Notes: generated by a model from the sequence alone, not told the origin. Counted from the stretch's first letter, positions 11,436-21,106 are shown. The stretch is 64,000 nt of DNA from Mycobacterium simiae (GCF_010727605.1 NZ_AP022568.1:4402001-4466000); one strand, 5' to 3'. A program made the numbers and translations.

Positions 11436-12209
11436 ATGGCGCAGGGCAAGAAACGCCGCAGCCACCGCAGTTCGGCTGGCACGGCAGGGCTAACCGGACC
11501 CATACCCGCGTCGTCGTTGCACAAAGTTTCCCACCAGGACTTTTCCCACCGCCCCGCAGGCCTTTCCCACCACCCCACAGGCCTTTCCCACCACCCCACA
11601 GGCCTTTCCCACCACCCCGCCCAGGGCCTTTCCTACCGCCCTGCCCCGGGCGCCGAGACCCATCCGCCCGGCCCCCACGACAGCGCCTCCATCTGGAGTC
11701 GACGCCGCGTCCTGCTGCTGAATTCCACCTACGAGCCGTTGACCGCGCTGCCGATGCGGCGGGCGATCGTGATGGTCATCTGCGGCAAGGCCGATGTGGT
11801 CCACCACGATCCGGCCGGGCCCGTCATCCACTCGGCGACCCAGTCGATCGTGGTGCCGTCGGTGATCCAGCTACGGTCCTACGTCCGGGTGCCCTACCGG
11901 GCGCGGGTTCCGATGACCCGTGCCGCGTTGATGCACCGCGACCGTTTCTGTTGCGCGTATTGCGGCGCCAAGGCGGACACTGTCGACCATGTGGTGCCCC
12001 GCAGCCGCGGTGGCGAGCACTCATGGGAGAACTGCGTCGCCTGCTGTTCGACGTGCAACCATCGCAAGGGCGACAAGCTACTGACCGAGCTCGGCTGGGC
12101 GCTCCGCCGGGCGCCGTTGCCGCCGACCGGGCAGCACTGGCGGCTGTTGTCGACGGTCAAGGAGATGGACCCCGCCTGGGCCCGGTATCTGGGCGAGGGC
12201 GCGGCCTGA
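11436..12209 (+). CDS. HNH endonuclease family protein with expanded N-terminal repeats
   Basis: HNH nuclease of the Rv2469c type, 257 residues. The C-terminal half holds the HNH fold: CAYCGAKADTVDHVVPRSRGGEHSWENCVACCSTCNHRKGD-like region with two CxxC zinc pairs and the DH/N/H metal site. The N-terminus is basic, then a Ser/His/Pro-rich stretch at about residues 35-65 consists of repeated GLSHHPT units. I recall the Mtb protein as 222 residues, so the excess is close to five heptapeptides. The long open frame upstream, antiparallel to glbO, is a shadow; the ATG at 11436 has GCGGAGG about 6 nt before it. Cellular DNA target unknown. Confidence 0.85.
   Translation: MAQGKKRRSHRSSAGTAGLTGPIPASSLHKVSHQDFSHRPAGLSHHPTGLSHHPTGLSHHPAQGLSYRPAPGAETHPPGPHDSASIWSRRRVLLLNSTYEPLTALPMRRAIVMVICGKADVVHHDPAGPVIHSATQSIVVPSVIQLRSYVRVPYRARVPMTRAALMHRDRFCCAYCGAKADTVDHVVPRSRGGEHSWENCVACCSTCNHRKGDKLLTELGWALRRAPLPPTGQHWRLLSTVKEMDPAWARYLGEGAA
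11542..11628 (+). repeat. In-frame 21-bp tandem repeat inside the HNH gene
   Basis: Units of TTTCCCACC(A/G)CCCC(A/G)CAGGCC begin at 11542, 11563, 11584 and 11605. The middle two are identical and the last is 24 bp. Degenerate half units flank them at 11527 and 11629. Being 21 bp, each unit adds seven residues (GLSHHPT) without changing frame. Confidence 0.9.
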
Positions 12210-12267
12210 TCACCAAAGGGGTGTCCACGCGCGCCCTGCTGATACTCGGTGGGATACGGTTTCCGTC

Positions 12268-12501
12268 GTGAGCGCTATGGAGATTCACCTGTTAGTGGTC
12301 GGAATCCCGGCGTTGCTGGTGATCGTGCTGGTGGCGCTGATCTGGTCGCGCAAGGGGCCGCACCCGGCGACCTACAAGATGTCCGAGCCGTGGACGCATC
12401 CGCCGATCCTGTGGGCGGCCACCGACGAGGCCGTCGGCGGGGCACACGGACATCATGCATCGGAGTTCTCAGTCGGAGGTGGCGCCAGTGGCACATGGTG
12501 A
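12268..12501 (+). CDS. ctaJ: Probable aa3 cytochrome oxidase small subunit CtaJ
   Basis: Single-pass membrane peptide of 77 residues: helix [17 protein letters not shown] at about residues 10-26, then a conserved soluble tail ([25 protein letters not shown]). In M. smegmatis a peptide from the equivalent locus was identified as accessory subunit CtaJ of the III2IV2 respiratory supercomplex; I assign by locus and shape, not alignment. The GTG at 12268 is supported by TACGGT at 12255-12260, placing transcription start at or one base before the GTG (leaderless). An ATG three codons later is the alternative. The 3' end overlaps the next gene. Confidence 0.65.
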   Translation: MSAMEIHLLVVGIPALLVIVLVALIWSRKGPHPATYKMSEPWTHPPILWAATDEAVGGAHGHHASEFSVGGGASGTW

Positions 12502-12955
12502 GGTAGCGACTAGAGAGCCCGCCGGGCTGCCCAAGGGTTTTGTGATCACGACCAGCGGGCGAGTGTCCGGCGTCACCGAGCCCGGCGAGCTGTCATCGCA
12601 CTACCCGTTCCCGATCAAGGACCTCGTCGCCATCGACGACGCCCTGAAATACGGCTCCCGCCAGTCGATGACGCGGTTCGCCATCTACCTCGGTGACCTC
12701 GGCAGCGACACGGCGGCCCGGGCTCGCGAGATCCTGGCCCAGGTGCCCACGCCGAACAACGCGGTGCTATTGGCGGTGTCCCCGAACCAATCCGTCATCG
12801 AGGTGGTCTACGGCGCGGATGTCCGCGGGCGGGGCGCCGAGTCGGCCGCGCCGCTCGGTGTTGCCGCAGCGTCGTCGGCGTTCGAGCAGGGCCACTTGGT
12901 CGAGGGTCTGATCAGCGCGATCCGCGTGCTCAGCGCGGGAATCTCCCCGGCCTAA
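12488..12955 (+). CDS. DUF5130 (TPM-like) domain protein
   Basis: Conserved actinobacterial protein of about 155 residues (Rv2468c type). The core [34 protein letters not shown] resembles the TPM/DUF5130 fold; function unknown. The GTG at 12488 is chosen because GGAGG lies at 12475-12479, 8 nt upstream; an ATG at 12455 would add 11 residues and lies deeper inside ctaJ. It overlaps ctaJ by 14 bp and is probably co-transcribed. Its TAA stop overlaps the stop of convergent pepN. Confidence 0.75.
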   Translation: MAHGEVATREPAGLPKGFVITTSGRVSGVTEPGELSSHYPFPIKDLVAIDDALKYGSRQSMTRFAIYLGDLGSDTAARAREILAQVPTPNNAVLLAVSPNQSVIEVVYGADVRGRGAESAAPLGVAAASSAFEQGHLVEGLISAIRVLSAGISPA

Positions 12956-15552
12956 CCGGCGGCCGGACCCGTATCGAAGGCGCGGGCCCGCAGCGCCCGC
13001 TTCACCCCGGCCTGCCCCTCCAACACAAGGCGACGCAGCGCCGGGGGCACCTCCGATTCCGGCGCGGCCAGGAACTCGTCGGCGGCGGCGATCGCGTCCT
13101 CACTGATGTCCCACGAGGGGTAGAGCCCGATCACCACCGTCTGCGCGACCTCGCTGGAGCGACGCGCCCACACTCCCGGAATCGCCTGGAAATAGCGGGC
13201 GGTGAACGGTTTGAGCAACTCCGACTGGCCGGGCGCCCCGAAGCCCGCAACGATCGCACGGGTCGTCGCGTTAGCCAACGTGTCGTCCTCGACCACCGTG
13301 GTGAACGCCTGCTCCTTGACCTCGAGTTGCGGGCGCGCCGCGGCGGCCTGGGCGCCATGCCGCTTGCCGGTCGCCGTCGGGTCGCGCTGCACCTCGGCAT
13401 CGATGAATCGCGTTTCGAGTCCGTCGGCGTCGACGTCGCCGGCCGCGGCCAGGGCGGTGACGATGCGCCACCGCAGGTCGGTGTCGATCTCCAGGCCGGC
13501 CAGGCCCGACTCGGCCGGGGCCCGGTCCAGCAGGTCCGCCAGCGTGGCGATATGCCGGGTGGACAACACCGACGAGCACAGCGTGTTGACGAAGGCGAGC
13601 TGGTGATCGGATCCGGGTGGTGCCTCCCGGGCCAGTTCCAACACCCGGTCGGCGAAGCGCGGCCAGCCATGTTCGCGGGCCCAGCCCGGCTCGGCGTAGG
13701 AACTCAGCGCCGTCTGCGCCTGCAGCAACAGCCGCTGGGCCACCCCGACTTCGGTCTCGGCCTGCACACCCTTGGAGACCAGCGCGACGAAGTCGCGGGC
13801 CCGCAGCTCGGCCTCGCGAGTCATCTCCCACGCCGCCGACCAGACCAACGAGCGGGGCAGCGAATCGGCGATGTCGGCGATGCGCTCCAGCGCCGTGCGC
13901 AACGATTGCGGGTCCAGGCGCAGCGAGCAGTACGTCAGGTCGTCGTCGTTGACCAGGATCAGCTTCCCGGACGACACACCCACCAGGGCAGGCACTTCCG
14001 TCTGGGCGCCGTCAACATCGAGCTCCTCGCGGTGCACCCGCACTAACTTGCCCGCGTCGTCGTCGTAGATGCCGACCGCCAGCCGGTGCACCCGGGTTTC
14101 ACCCGCCCCGGGCGCCGCGCCGCTCTGCGCCACCGCAAACCGAGTGAACTTGCCGTCGGCATCCACTTCGAATTCGGGACGCAGCGTGTTCAGGCCCGTG
14201 GTCTTCAGCCACTGCTGACCCCAATTCGACAAATCACGACCCGACGCCCGCTCCAGCGCGGTCAGCAGATCGCTGAATGTGGCGTTGCCGAACGCGTGGG
14301 CCCGGAAGTAGTCGCGCAGGCCGGCCAAGAAGTGCTCCAGACCGACGTAGGCGACCAGCTGCTTGAGCACCGAAGCGCCCTTGGCGTAGGTGATGCCGTC
14401 GAAGTTGACCTCGACCGCGTGCAGGTCGGGGATGTCCGCGGCGATCGGGTGCGTCGACGGCAACTGGTCCTGGCGGTATGCCCACGACTTCTCGACGGTC
14501 GCGAAAGTCGTCCAGGCCGAGGTGTATTCGGTCGCCTCAGCCTGGCAGAGCACCGAGGCGAAGGTGGCGAAGGATTCGTTGAGCCACAAGTCATCCCACC
14601 ATGTCATGGTCACCAGGTCGCCGAACCACATGTGCGCCATCTCGTGCAGCACCGTTTCGGCGCGGCGCTCGTAGGAGGCCCGGGTGACCTTGCTGCGGAA
14701 GACGTAGTCCTCGAGGAAAGTCACCGCCCCGGCGTTCTCCATTGCGCCGGCGTTGAATTCGGGAACGAACAACTGGTCGTATTTGCCAAACGCGTACGGA
14801 ACACCAAAGTTGTTGTGGTAGAAGGTAAATCCTTGCTTCGTCTCGGTGAACAACCGCTCGGGGTCCATGTGCTCGGCGAGCGAGGTTCGGCAATAGATGC
14901 CCAGCGGGATCTCGCCATGCTCGTCGCGATAGGAGTCCTTCCACTCCGCATACGGACCCGCGATCAGCGCAACCAGGTAGGTGCTCATCCGCGGGGTGAC
15001 CGCGAAGAGGTGCACACGATTGGCGCCCGACTCCTCCACCGACGATGTGGCGCCGTTCGAGATCACCTTCCAATGCGCCGGCGCGGTCACCCGCACCTCG
15101 AAGGTCGCTTTGAGATCGGGTTGGTCGAAGCAGGCGAACATCCTTTTGGCGTCGGCGGTTTCGAACTGGGAGTACAGGTAGATCTCGTTATCCACCGGAT
15201 CGACGAAGCGGTGCAGGCCTTCGCCGGTGTTGGAGTAGCGGCAATCGGCGTCGACGACGACAACGTTGCGGTCGGCCAGGCCACGCAGCAAAATGCCGGT
15301 CGATTCGTCGTATCCGGAGATATCCACCTCCCGCCCGTTGAGGGTGGCGCTGCGAACGGTCTCGGCGGACAAGTCGATGACCGTGTCGGCGCCGGCCAAT
15401 GCGTCGAACACCACGGTGGTGGTGGAGCGGAAGGTGCGTTCGCCGGGGCCGCCGTTACCGTCGGTCAGATCCAGGGTGATCTGGTAGCTGTCAACGGTGA
15501 CGAGGGCCGCGCGCTCGATGGCTTGGTCGCGAGTCAGGTTAGGAAGGGCCAC
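12952..15552 (-). CDS. pepN: Aminopeptidase N (M1 zinc metallopeptidase)
   Basis: M1 aminopeptidase of 866 residues that removes N-terminal residues from peptides in the cytosol, downstream of Clp-type proteolysis. Seen are the exopeptidase motif GAMENAG near residue 265 and the zinc site [11 protein letters not shown] followed by NESFA, giving HExxH-x18-E. Length is right for the Streptomyces/Mycobacterium PepN branch, with a C-terminal ERAP1-like helical domain. The GTG start at 15552 has no Shine-Dalgarno, but TAAGTT stands exactly 6 nt before it on the minus strand, so a leaderless mRNA is likely. The TAG stop overlaps that of the convergent DUF5130 gene. Confidence 0.95.
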   Translation of the reverse strand: MALPNLTRDQAIERAALVTVDSYQITLDLTDGNGGPGERTFRSTTTVVFDALAGADTVIDLSAETVRSATLNGREVDISGYDESTGILLRGLADRNVVVVDADCRYSNTGEGLHRFVDPVDNEIYLYSQFETADAKRMFACFDQPDLKATFEVRVTAPAHWKVISNGATSSVEESGANRVHLFAVTPRMSTYLVALIAGPYAEWKDSYRDEHGEIPLGIYCRTSLAEHMDPERLFTETKQGFTFYHNNFGVPYAFGKYDQLFVPEFNAGAMENAGAVTFLEDYVFRSKVTRASYERRAETVLHEMAHMWFGDLVTMTWWDDLWLNESFATFASVLCQAEATEYTSAWTTFATVEKSWAYRQDQLPSTHPIAADIPDLHAVEVNFDGITYAKGASVLKQLVAYVGLEHFLAGLRDYFRAHAFGNATFSDLLTALERASGRDLSNWGQQWLKTTGLNTLRPEFEVDADGKFTRFAVAQSGAAPGAGETRVHRLAVGIYDDDAGKLVRVHREELDVDGAQTEVPALVGVSSGKLILVNDDDLTYCSLRLDPQSLRTALERIADIADSLPRSLVWSAAWEMTREAELRARDFVALVSKGVQAETEVGVAQRLLLQAQTALSSYAEPGWAREHGWPRFADRVLELAREAPPGSDHQLAFVNTLCSSVLSTRHIATLADLLDRAPAESGLAGLEIDTDLRWRIVTALAAAGDVDADGLETRFIDAEVQRDPTATGKRHGAQAAAARPQLEVKEQAFTTVVEDDTLANATTRAIVAGFGAPGQSELLKPFTARYFQAIPGVWARRSSEVAQTVVIGLYPSWDISEDAIAAADEFLAAPESEVPPALRRLVLEGQAGVKRALRARAFDTGPAAG

Positions 15553-15677
15553 CCGTCCAACTTAGTAGCGCTGCCGTTTTGCGGTGCGAAACGGGAACAC
15601 TCGCGCGGCGACTACGGTTGTGCTGAACGGTGTTGTGACCGTTTCCGAATACCCGACCCCGCGGAGAGGACTGGCCG

Positions 15678-16301
15678 ATGTCCGAGAAGACCCCTGTGAA
15701 AGACCAAGCCGATTTCTGGTTCGATCCGCTGTGCCCGTGGTGTTGGATCACCTCGCGCTGGATCCTCGAGGTCGAGAAGGTTCGCGACATCGAGGTCAAT
15801 TTCCACGTCATGAGCCTGGCGGTGCTCAACGAGAATCGCGAGAACCTGCCGGACAAGTACCGGGAGATGATGAAGCGTGCGTGGGGCCCGGTGCGGGTGG
15901 CGATCGCCGCCGAGCAGGCCCACGGCTCTTCAGTGCTGGCTCCCTTGTACGCCGCGATGGGCACCCGAATCCACAACGAGGGCAACCAAGATCTCGACGA
16001 GGTGATCAAGCTGTCGTTGGCCGACGCGGGTCTGCCAGCCGAACTGGCAACGGCCGCCACCAGCACCGACTACGACGAGGCGTTGCGTAAGAGCCACCAC
16101 GCCGGGATGGACGCGGTCGGCGACGATGTCGGCACCCCGACCATTCACGTCAACGGGGTGGCATTCTTCGGGCCGGTGCTGTCGAAGATTCCGCGCGGTG
16201 AAGAGGCCGGCAAGTTGTGGGACGCCTCGGTGATCTTCGCCTCTTACCCGCACTTCTTCGAGCTCAAGCGGACCCGCACCGAGGCGCCGGAGTTCGACTA
16301 G
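15678..16301 (+). CDS. Mycothiol-dependent DsbA-like reductase (Rv2466c type)
   Basis: DsbA/mycoredoxin-like oxidoreductase of 207 residues. CPWC at residues 19-22 is the redox centre, in the same positions as in Mtb Rv2466c, which uses mycothiol and can activate nitro prodrugs. A thioredoxin fold with a helical insertion follows, with the cis-Pro region [18 protein letters not shown] near residue 155. There is no signal peptide, so it is cytosolic, unlike true DsbA. GAGAGGA at 15664-15670 fixes the ATG at 15678. It is followed by rpiB after a repeat-rich 70-bp gap. In Mtb this gene is induced by thiol stress through SigH, which is not tested here. Confidence 0.9.
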   Translation: MSEKTPVKDQADFWFDPLCPWCWITSRWILEVEKVRDIEVNFHVMSLAVLNENRENLPDKYREMMKRAWGPVRVAIAAEQAHGSSVLAPLYAAMGTRIHNEGNQDLDEVIKLSLADAGLPAELATAATSTDYDEALRKSHHAGMDAVGDDVGTPTIHVNGVAFFGPVLSKIPRGEEAGKLWDASVIFASYPHFFELKRTRTEAPEFD

Positions 16302-16319
16302 GTCTTGCCGCTGCCCGGC

Positions 16320-16376
16320 GTGCACGGCGTCGTGTCCGGCGTGCACAGTGTCGTGCACAATGTCGTGCACAATGAC
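16320..16376 (+). repeat. 12-bp tandem repeat spanning the rpiB start
   Basis: GTGCACAGTGTC (16341), GTGCACAATGTC (16353) and GTGCACAATGAC (16365) are consecutive units, preceded by a diverged unit GTGCACGGCGTC at 16320. Each late unit carries an in-frame ATG/GTG (16348, 16360, 16372), so the start codon region of rpiB is repeated. Confidence 0.85.
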
Positions 16377-16860
16377 GGGCATGCGTGTCTACCTGGGTGC
16401 CGACCACGCCGGATTCGAGCTCAAGCAAGCGATCATCGAGCATCTGAGGAAATCCGGGCACGAGCCGATCGATTGCGGCGCTTTTGCCTACGACGCCGAG
16501 GACGACTACCCCGCGTTTTGCATCGCGGCGGCCACCCGGACGGTGGCCGACCCCGGCAGCCTGGGCATCGTTCTCGGCGGATCGGGCAACGGCGAACAAA
16601 TCGCGGCCAACAAGGTGCCCGGTGCGCGCTGCGCGCTGGCATGGAGCGTCGAGACGGCGTCGCTGGCGCGTGAGCACAACAATGCCCAACTGATCGGAAT
16701 AGGCGGCCGGATGCACACCGTGGCCGAAGCGCTGAGCTTCGTCGACGCCTTCCTCGCCACGCCGTGGTCGAAAGCCGAACGCCATCAACGGCGTATCGAC
16801 ATCCTCGACGAGTACGAGCGCACGCATCAGGCTCCTCCGGTGCCAGGCGGGCAGGGTTAA
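16372..16860 (+). CDS. rpiB: Ribose-5-phosphate isomerase B
   Basis: RpiB/LacAB-family isomerase, about 162 residues, interconverting ribose 5-phosphate and ribulose 5-phosphate in the pentose phosphate pathway. Seen are GADHAGFELK at the N-terminus with the phosphate-binding Asp-His, the GSGNGEQIAANK loop near residue 70, where actinobacterial RpiB uses Glu rather than Cys as base, and the EHNNAQLIGIGGR segment. The ATG at 16372 matches the family N-terminus (MTGMRVYLG). Earlier in-frame starts at 16348 and 16360 arise from the 12-bp repeat. No clear ribosome-binding site exists in the repeat. nei1 starts 9 bp after the stop. Confidence 0.92.
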   Translation: MTGMRVYLGADHAGFELKQAIIEHLRKSGHEPIDCGAFAYDAEDDYPAFCIAAATRTVADPGSLGIVLGGSGNGEQIAANKVPGARCALAWSVETASLAREHNNAQLIGIGGRMHTVAEALSFVDAFLATPWSKAERHQRRIDILDEYERTHQAPPVPGGQG

Positions 16861-16868
16861 GCACCGCG

Positions 16869-17675
16869 TTGCCTGAGGGACATACCCTGCACCGGCTGGC
16901 CCGGCTGCATCAACGCCGATTCGGCGGCGCAGCGGTCGCCGTGTCCAGCCCGCAGGGCCGGTTCGCCGGGCCGGCCGCGGCGGTGAACGGGCAGGTGCTG
17001 CGCAAGTCCAGCGCGTGGGGCAAACACCTGTTTCACCACTACGCCAACGGCCCGATCGTGCACGTCCACCTGGGTCTGTACGGCACGTTCACCGAATGGG
17101 AGCGGGGCGACGACGCAACCCTTCCGGAAGCGATCGGGCAGGTACGGATGCGAATGGTCGGCGCCGAGTACGGCACCGACCTGCGCGGCCCGACGGTGTG
17201 CGAGGTGATCGACGAGGCTGCGGTCAGCGACGTCGTGGCCAAGCTCGGCCCCGACCCGTTACGTAACGACGCCGACCCGTCCTGGGCGTGGACCCGAATC
17301 ACCAAGTCGCGCAGACCGATCGGCGCGCTATTGATGGATCAGACCGTCATCGCCGGGGTAGGCAACGTCTACCGCAGTGAGTTGTTGTTCCGGCACCGCA
17401 TCGACCCGTACCGGCCCGGGCGGTCGATCGGTGCCGCGGAATTCGATGCGGCGTGGACCGATCTGGTGGCGCTGATGAAGGTCGGCCTGCGGCGCGGCCG
17501 GATCATCGTGGTGCGGCCCGAGCACGATCACGGTTTGCCGTCGTACCGGCCGGATCGGCCCCGCACCTACGTCTACCGGCGTGCCGGCGAACCATGCCGG
17601 GTTTGCGGCGGGCCGATCCGCACGGCGGTGCTGGAGGGGCGCAACCTGTTCTGGTGCTCGACCTGCCAGAAGTGA
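16869..17675 (+). CDS. nei1: Formamidopyrimidine/endonuclease VIII-type DNA glycosylase
   Basis: Fpg/Nei-family glycosylase of 268 residues for base-excision repair of oxidised bases. The start is TTG at 16869: it places Pro at position 2 followed by EGHTLHRLA, and that Pro becomes the catalytic N-terminal amine after Met removal. PEG(D/H)T favours the Nei branch. The helix-two-turn-helix motif around MDQTVIAGVGNVYRSELLF and the C-terminal zinc finger CRVCGG...FWCSTC (C-x2-C-x16-C-x2-C) are complete. Equivalent to Rv2464c as I recall. A GGCAGGG stretch 12 nt upstream may serve as ribosome-binding site. Probably co-transcribed with rpiB. Confidence 0.92.
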   Translation: MPEGHTLHRLARLHQRRFGGAAVAVSSPQGRFAGPAAAVNGQVLRKSSAWGKHLFHHYANGPIVHVHLGLYGTFTEWERGDDATLPEAIGQVRMRMVGAEYGTDLRGPTVCEVIDEAAVSDVVAKLGPDPLRNDADPSWAWTRITKSRRPIGALLMDQTVIAGVGNVYRSELLFRHRIDPYRPGRSIGAAEFDAAWTDLVALMKVGLRRGRIIVVRPEHDHGLPSYRPDRPRTYVYRRAGEPCRVCGGPIRTAVLEGRNLFWCSTCQK

Positions 17676-17770
17676 CCGTCACGCCGGCTGCCGGATTGGC
17701 AGGAAACTGACAGGAAGAAACGCTGGCGTCTATAGTTTTCGGTCGGCCGCGGGCGGGTAGAAGTGCGCGT

Positions 17771-18073
17771 GTGAAGATGATTTCGCGTGTAGCTGCAACG
17801 ATTTTCGTCGGAGCCGCGGTTGCGGGTCTGGCTGGCGTCGGCATCGCCGCCGACGCGGTCGCGGCGCCCGGGCCATTCCCGCAGTGGTGCCCGGGGGAGT
17901 TCTGGGACCCGGGCTGGGGCAACAACTGGGACTGGAACAACTGCCATGACTGGCGCGGCGGGCCACCGCCGCCGCCGGACCGCCCGTGGGACCGGGGTCC
18001 TGGGTGGGGCGGGCCGCCGCCCCCACCGGACCGCCCGTGGGGTCCGCCGCCGCCTCCCGGATGGCACCCGTGA
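17771..18073 (+). CDS. Secreted Pro/Gly/Trp-rich small protein
   Basis: Peptide of 100 residues with a clear Sec signal (KMISRVAATIFVGAAVAGLAGVGIAADAVAA, cleavage likely after the AVAA near residue 32). The mature part is Trp- and Pro-rich, with WNNWDWNNCHDW and two near-identical RGGPPPPPDRPWD-type repeats. Two Cys could form a disulfide. Function unknown; such small secreted Pro-rich proteins are common in mycobacterial envelopes. The GTG at 17771 is preferred, with GGTAGAAG just upstream; the ATG two codons later is the alternative. A strong terminator hairpin follows. Confidence 0.7.
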   Translation: MKMISRVAATIFVGAAVAGLAGVGIAADAVAAPGPFPQWCPGEFWDPGWGNNWDWNNCHDWRGGPPPPPDRPWDRGPGWGGPPPPPDRPWGPPPPPGWHP

Positions 18074-18091
18074 TACGTCCCTGACAACCAT

Positions 18092-18123
18092 CGCGCCCTG
18101 CCGGCCTCGTTCGGCAGGGCGCG
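18092..18123. terminator. Perfect 12-bp hairpin, bidirectional terminator
   Basis: CGCGCCCTGCCG (18092-18103) and CGGCAGGGCGCG (18112-18123) form a perfect stem with an 8-nt loop between two convergent genes: the secreted peptide gene, ending at 18073, and lipP, whose stop is at 18126. There is no U-tract, as is usual for mycobacterial hairpin terminators. Confidence 0.8.
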
Positions 18124-18125
18124 CC

Positions 18126-19328
18126 TCATGTCGAGAACTGGGAGACGTCGACCCCGAGGGTGGCGTAGACCTCGTTGCTCAATGCCAGGCTGCGTGGGTC
18201 GGCATTAGCCTTCGTGGCGTCGAACCGGTTGGCCACGTAGGCGTAACCGATGCGGTGCTCGAGGTCGACGAACCCAAACGAGCCGCCGAGCCCGCCGTGG
18301 CCGAAGATCCGCGGGTTGGGCCCGTTCACGCACCGCTGGTTGAGCATGTAGCCCAGCCCCCAACCGTGGTCGGCGACCCGAGGTCCGAGCACCAGGTCGG
18401 TCTCCAGGCCGCCCTGACACTCCCGGATCACGTCCATGTGTTGACGGCTGAGCAGTTTCTCCTGCGCGAGCGCGTTGTAGAACGTCGCCAGGCCCAAGGC
18501 CGACACCTGGCCGTTGGTGCCGGGGAACTCCAGCGCGCGCCAGCGGTCCAGGTCATAGGAGCTGACCTCGTCGTCCGGCGCCCAACCCATCGCGACCGCC
18601 AGGCCGGCCTTCGGGTGATCGGCCAGGCTGGCCGGGCTGGCCGGGATGTGTGTGAGCAGGTCGCGCATGTGCGGCTTGTTCACCCGTTCGGCGCAGCGCA
18701 GCTGGTCGGCGGGGAACAGGCCGATGTGGACGTCGGCGCCCAGCGGCTCGGCGATCTCGGTGCGCAGGTACTGGCCGATCGTGCGGCCGGTCACCCGGCG
18801 GAACACCTCGCCGACGATGAAGCCGAAGGTGGTCATGTGGTAGCCCTGGGCGGTGCCGGGCTGCCACCACGGTTCGGCGCTGACCAGCTGTTCACAGACG
18901 TAGTCCCAGTCGCAGACCTGCACCCAGGTGATCGGGGTGCGCGGCCCGATGACGCCGGACCGGTGACTCATCACCATGGCCAGCGTGATGTGCTCCTTGC
19001 CCGCCTGTCCGAATTCCGGCCAATACCGTGCGATCGGTGCGTGCAGGTCCACCTCGCCGCGGTCGACGAGCTGGTGCATGCAGGTGGCCGAGAGCCCCTT
19101 GGTGCCGGACAGCACCGTGGTCAGAGTGTCTTGCTGCCAGGGCCGCGTCGCGGCCCCGTCTGCCCAGCCACCCCACAGGTTGACGACCAGGTCCCCGTCG
19201 ACCCACACGGCAACGGCGGCACCCTGTTCGAGTTGCAGTGCGAAGTTGCGCTCGAACGCGTCGCGGACTCCGATGAAGTCCGGCGCGCAAGAGCCCTTGA
19301 TGGCGGCTTCAGGTGCAAGGTCGCTCAT
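18126..19328 (-). CDS. lipP: Esterase/beta-lactamase-family hydrolase LipP
   Basis: Serine hydrolase of 400 residues in the beta-lactamase/class C esterase family. The catalytic SxxK appears as SGTKG within VLSGTKGLSATC near residue 85, and a C-terminal HGGLGGSFGFVD matches the third motif. It is probably a cytosolic or membrane-associated carboxylesterase: no signal peptide is visible. True beta-lactamase activity is not implied. ATG at 19328 has AAAGG 6 nt upstream. The gene runs convergently to the secreted Pro-rich gene and shares its terminator. Confidence 0.85.
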   Translation of the reverse strand: MSDLAPEAAIKGSCAPDFIGVRDAFERNFALQLEQGAAVAVWVDGDLVVNLWGGWADGAATRPWQQDTLTTVLSGTKGLSATCMHQLVDRGEVDLHAPIARYWPEFGQAGKEHITLAMVMSHRSGVIGPRTPITWVQVCDWDYVCEQLVSAEPWWQPGTAQGYHMTTFGFIVGEVFRRVTGRTIGQYLRTEIAEPLGADVHIGLFPADQLRCAERVNKPHMRDLLTHIPASPASLADHPKAGLAVAMGWAPDDEVSSYDLDRWRALEFPGTNGQVSALGLATFYNALAQEKLLSRQHMDVIRECQGGLETDLVLGPRVADHGWGLGYMLNQRCVNGPNPRIFGHGGLGGSFGFVDLEHRIGYAYVANRFDATKANADPRSLALSNEVYATLGVDVSQFST

Positions 19329-19357
19329 GGCGCCTTTCTGTGGAGCTACCTACCCCG

Positions 19358-19428
19358 AGCGGGCGACGGGAATCGAACCCGCGTAGCTAGTTTGGAAGAC
19401 TAGGGCTCTACCATTGAGCTACGCCCGC
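19358..19428 (-). tRNA. tRNA-Gly (anticodon UCC)
   Basis: Complete cloverleaf on the minus strand: acceptor GCGGGCG paired with CGCCCGC, D-arm GCTCAATGGTAGAGC, anticodon loop CTTCCAA reading UCC, T-arm CGGGTTCGATTCCCG, and discriminator U as expected for tRNA-Gly. CCA is not encoded. Confidence 0.95.
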
Positions 19429-19573
19429 ATGCATTAGTCGAGCGAGACTGTATCTGGCTGCGAACATCAAATCTAATCGACGCAGATTCGTGACTGCTTT
19501 GTGAGGTCTTGAGTTCGCTCCCAAGCCGGTGGCCCTGCTGCTACTGGGGGGCCGTAGGATCGCGAGGTCAGCG

Positions 19574-19650
19574 CGGGGTGTAGCGCAGCTTGGTAGCGCA
19601 TCCGCTTTGGGAGCGGAAGGCCGCAGGTTCAAATCCTGTCACCCCGACCA
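19574..19650 (+). tRNA. tRNA-Pro (anticodon UGG)
   Basis: Acceptor CGGGGTG pairs with CACCCCG; the anticodon stem TCCGC/GCGGA carries loop TTTGGGA with UGG; the T-arm is CAGGTTCAAATCCTG; discriminator A is followed by an encoded CCA. It sits 64 bp before tig. Confidence 0.95.
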
Positions 19651-19714
19651 GCACCGCGCCGCAACCCAGCCGGCTCGCAAGGCCACCACAGAACGACCAT
19701 CAAGGAGCACACCC

Positions 19715-21106
19715 GTGAAGAGCAGCGTCGAGCAGTTGAGCCCCACCCGGGTGCGCATCAACGTGGAGGTGCCTTTCACCGAACTCGAACCCGACTTCCA
19801 GCGCGCCTACAAGGAGCTGGCCAAGCAGGTCCGGCTGCCCGGATTCCGGCCCGGCAAGGTGCCGACGAAGTTACTCGAGGCCCGGTTCGGCCGGGAGGAG
19901 ATGCTGGACCAGGTCGTCAACGAGGCGCTGCCGGCCCGGTACGGGCAAGCTGTCAGCGAGACCGAAGTGCACCCGATCGGCCGTCCCGAGATCGAGGTGA
20001 CCAAAAAGGAGTACGGCGAGGACCTTGCGTTCACGGCCGAGGTCGACGTCCGCCCCGAGCTCACCCTTCCGGACCTGAGCTCGTTGCAGGTTTCGGTGGA
20101 CCCGATCGAGGTCAGCGACGAGGACGTCGAAGCCGAACTGCAGTCGCTGCGCGCCCGGTTCGGCACGCTCACCGGGGTGGACCGGCCGGTCGCCGACGGT
20201 GACTTCGTCTCCATCGACTTGTCGGCGACTGTCAACGGCGAAGAGGTGCCGGGCGCCGCCGCGGAAGGACTGTCGCACGAGGTTGGCTCCGGCCGTCTGA
20301 TCGACGGCCTCGACGACGCGCTCATCGGCATGTCGGTCGACGAGTCCAAGGAATTCACCGCCAAGCTGGCGACCGGTGAACACGCGGGCCAGGATGCGCA
20401 GGTCACCGTCACCGTCAAGACGATTAAGCAACGGGAGCTGCCGGAGCCCGACGACGAATTCGCGCAACTAGCAAGCGAATTCGACACCATCGACGAGCTG
20501 CGGACCAATCTGCGCGACCAGGTGGCCCGGATCAAGCGCGCCCAGCAGGCGGAGAAGATTCAGCAAGCCACGATGGACGCGCTGCTCGAACAGGTCGACG
20601 TGCCGCTGCCGGAGGCGATCGTGCAGGCCCAGTTCGACAGCGCGCTGCACGGCGCGATCGACAGCGTCGGCCATGACGAGGACAAGTTCACCGAGGTGCT
20701 CGCTCAGCAGGGCAAGACACGCGAGGAGTTCGAGGCCGAGACGCGTACCGCGGTGGAGAAGGACGTCCGGCGGCAGCTGCTGTTCGACGCGCTGGCCGAC
20801 GACCTGCAGATCCAGGTCGGCCAGGACGACCTGACCGAGCGGCTGGTGGCGACGTCGCGGCAGTACGGCATCGAACCGCAGCAGCTGTTCGCCTACCTTC
20901 AGGAGAACAACCAGCTGCCCGCCATGTTCGCCGACGTGCGGCGCGGCTTGGCGATTGCCGCGGTGGTTTCGGCGGCGACGGTCACCGACACGGACGGCAA
21001 CGTCGTCGACACGAGCGAGTTCTTCCCAGACCGGACGAAGGCGGCCGACGAAGCCGACACGGCCGACGAAGCCCAGGACACGACCGAAGAGCCCAGCGAC
21101 AACTGA
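19715..21106 (+). CDS. tig: Trigger factor, ribosome-associated chaperone and PPIase
   Basis: Trigger factor of 463 residues that binds nascent chains at the ribosome exit. The ribosome-binding signature GFRPGK lies near residue 42, followed by the FKBP-type PPIase domain (about 150-245: [20 protein letters not shown]) and the helical C-terminal chaperone domain. GTG at 19715 follows AAGGAG at 19702-19707; the longer upstream frame would run back across tRNA-Pro and is rejected. The last about 25 residues are acidic repeats ([16 protein letters not shown]). It stands just upstream of clpP1P2, the usual bacterial tig-clpP order. Confidence 0.96.
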   Translation: MKSSVEQLSPTRVRINVEVPFTELEPDFQRAYKELAKQVRLPGFRPGKVPTKLLEARFGREEMLDQVVNEALPARYGQAVSETEVHPIGRPEIEVTKKEYGEDLAFTAEVDVRPELTLPDLSSLQVSVDPIEVSDEDVEAELQSLRARFGTLTGVDRPVADGDFVSIDLSATVNGEEVPGAAAEGLSHEVGSGRLIDGLDDALIGMSVDESKEFTAKLATGEHAGQDAQVTVTVKTIKQRELPEPDDEFAQLASEFDTIDELRTNLRDQVARIKRAQQAEKIQQATMDALLEQVDVPLPEAIVQAQFDSALHGAIDSVGHDEDKFTEVLAQQGKTREEFEAETRTAVEKDVRRQLLFDALADDLQIQVGQDDLTERLVATSRQYGIEPQQLFAYLQENNQLPAMFADVRRGLAIAAVVSAATVTDTDGNVVDTSEFFPDRTKAADEADTADEAQDTTEEPSDN

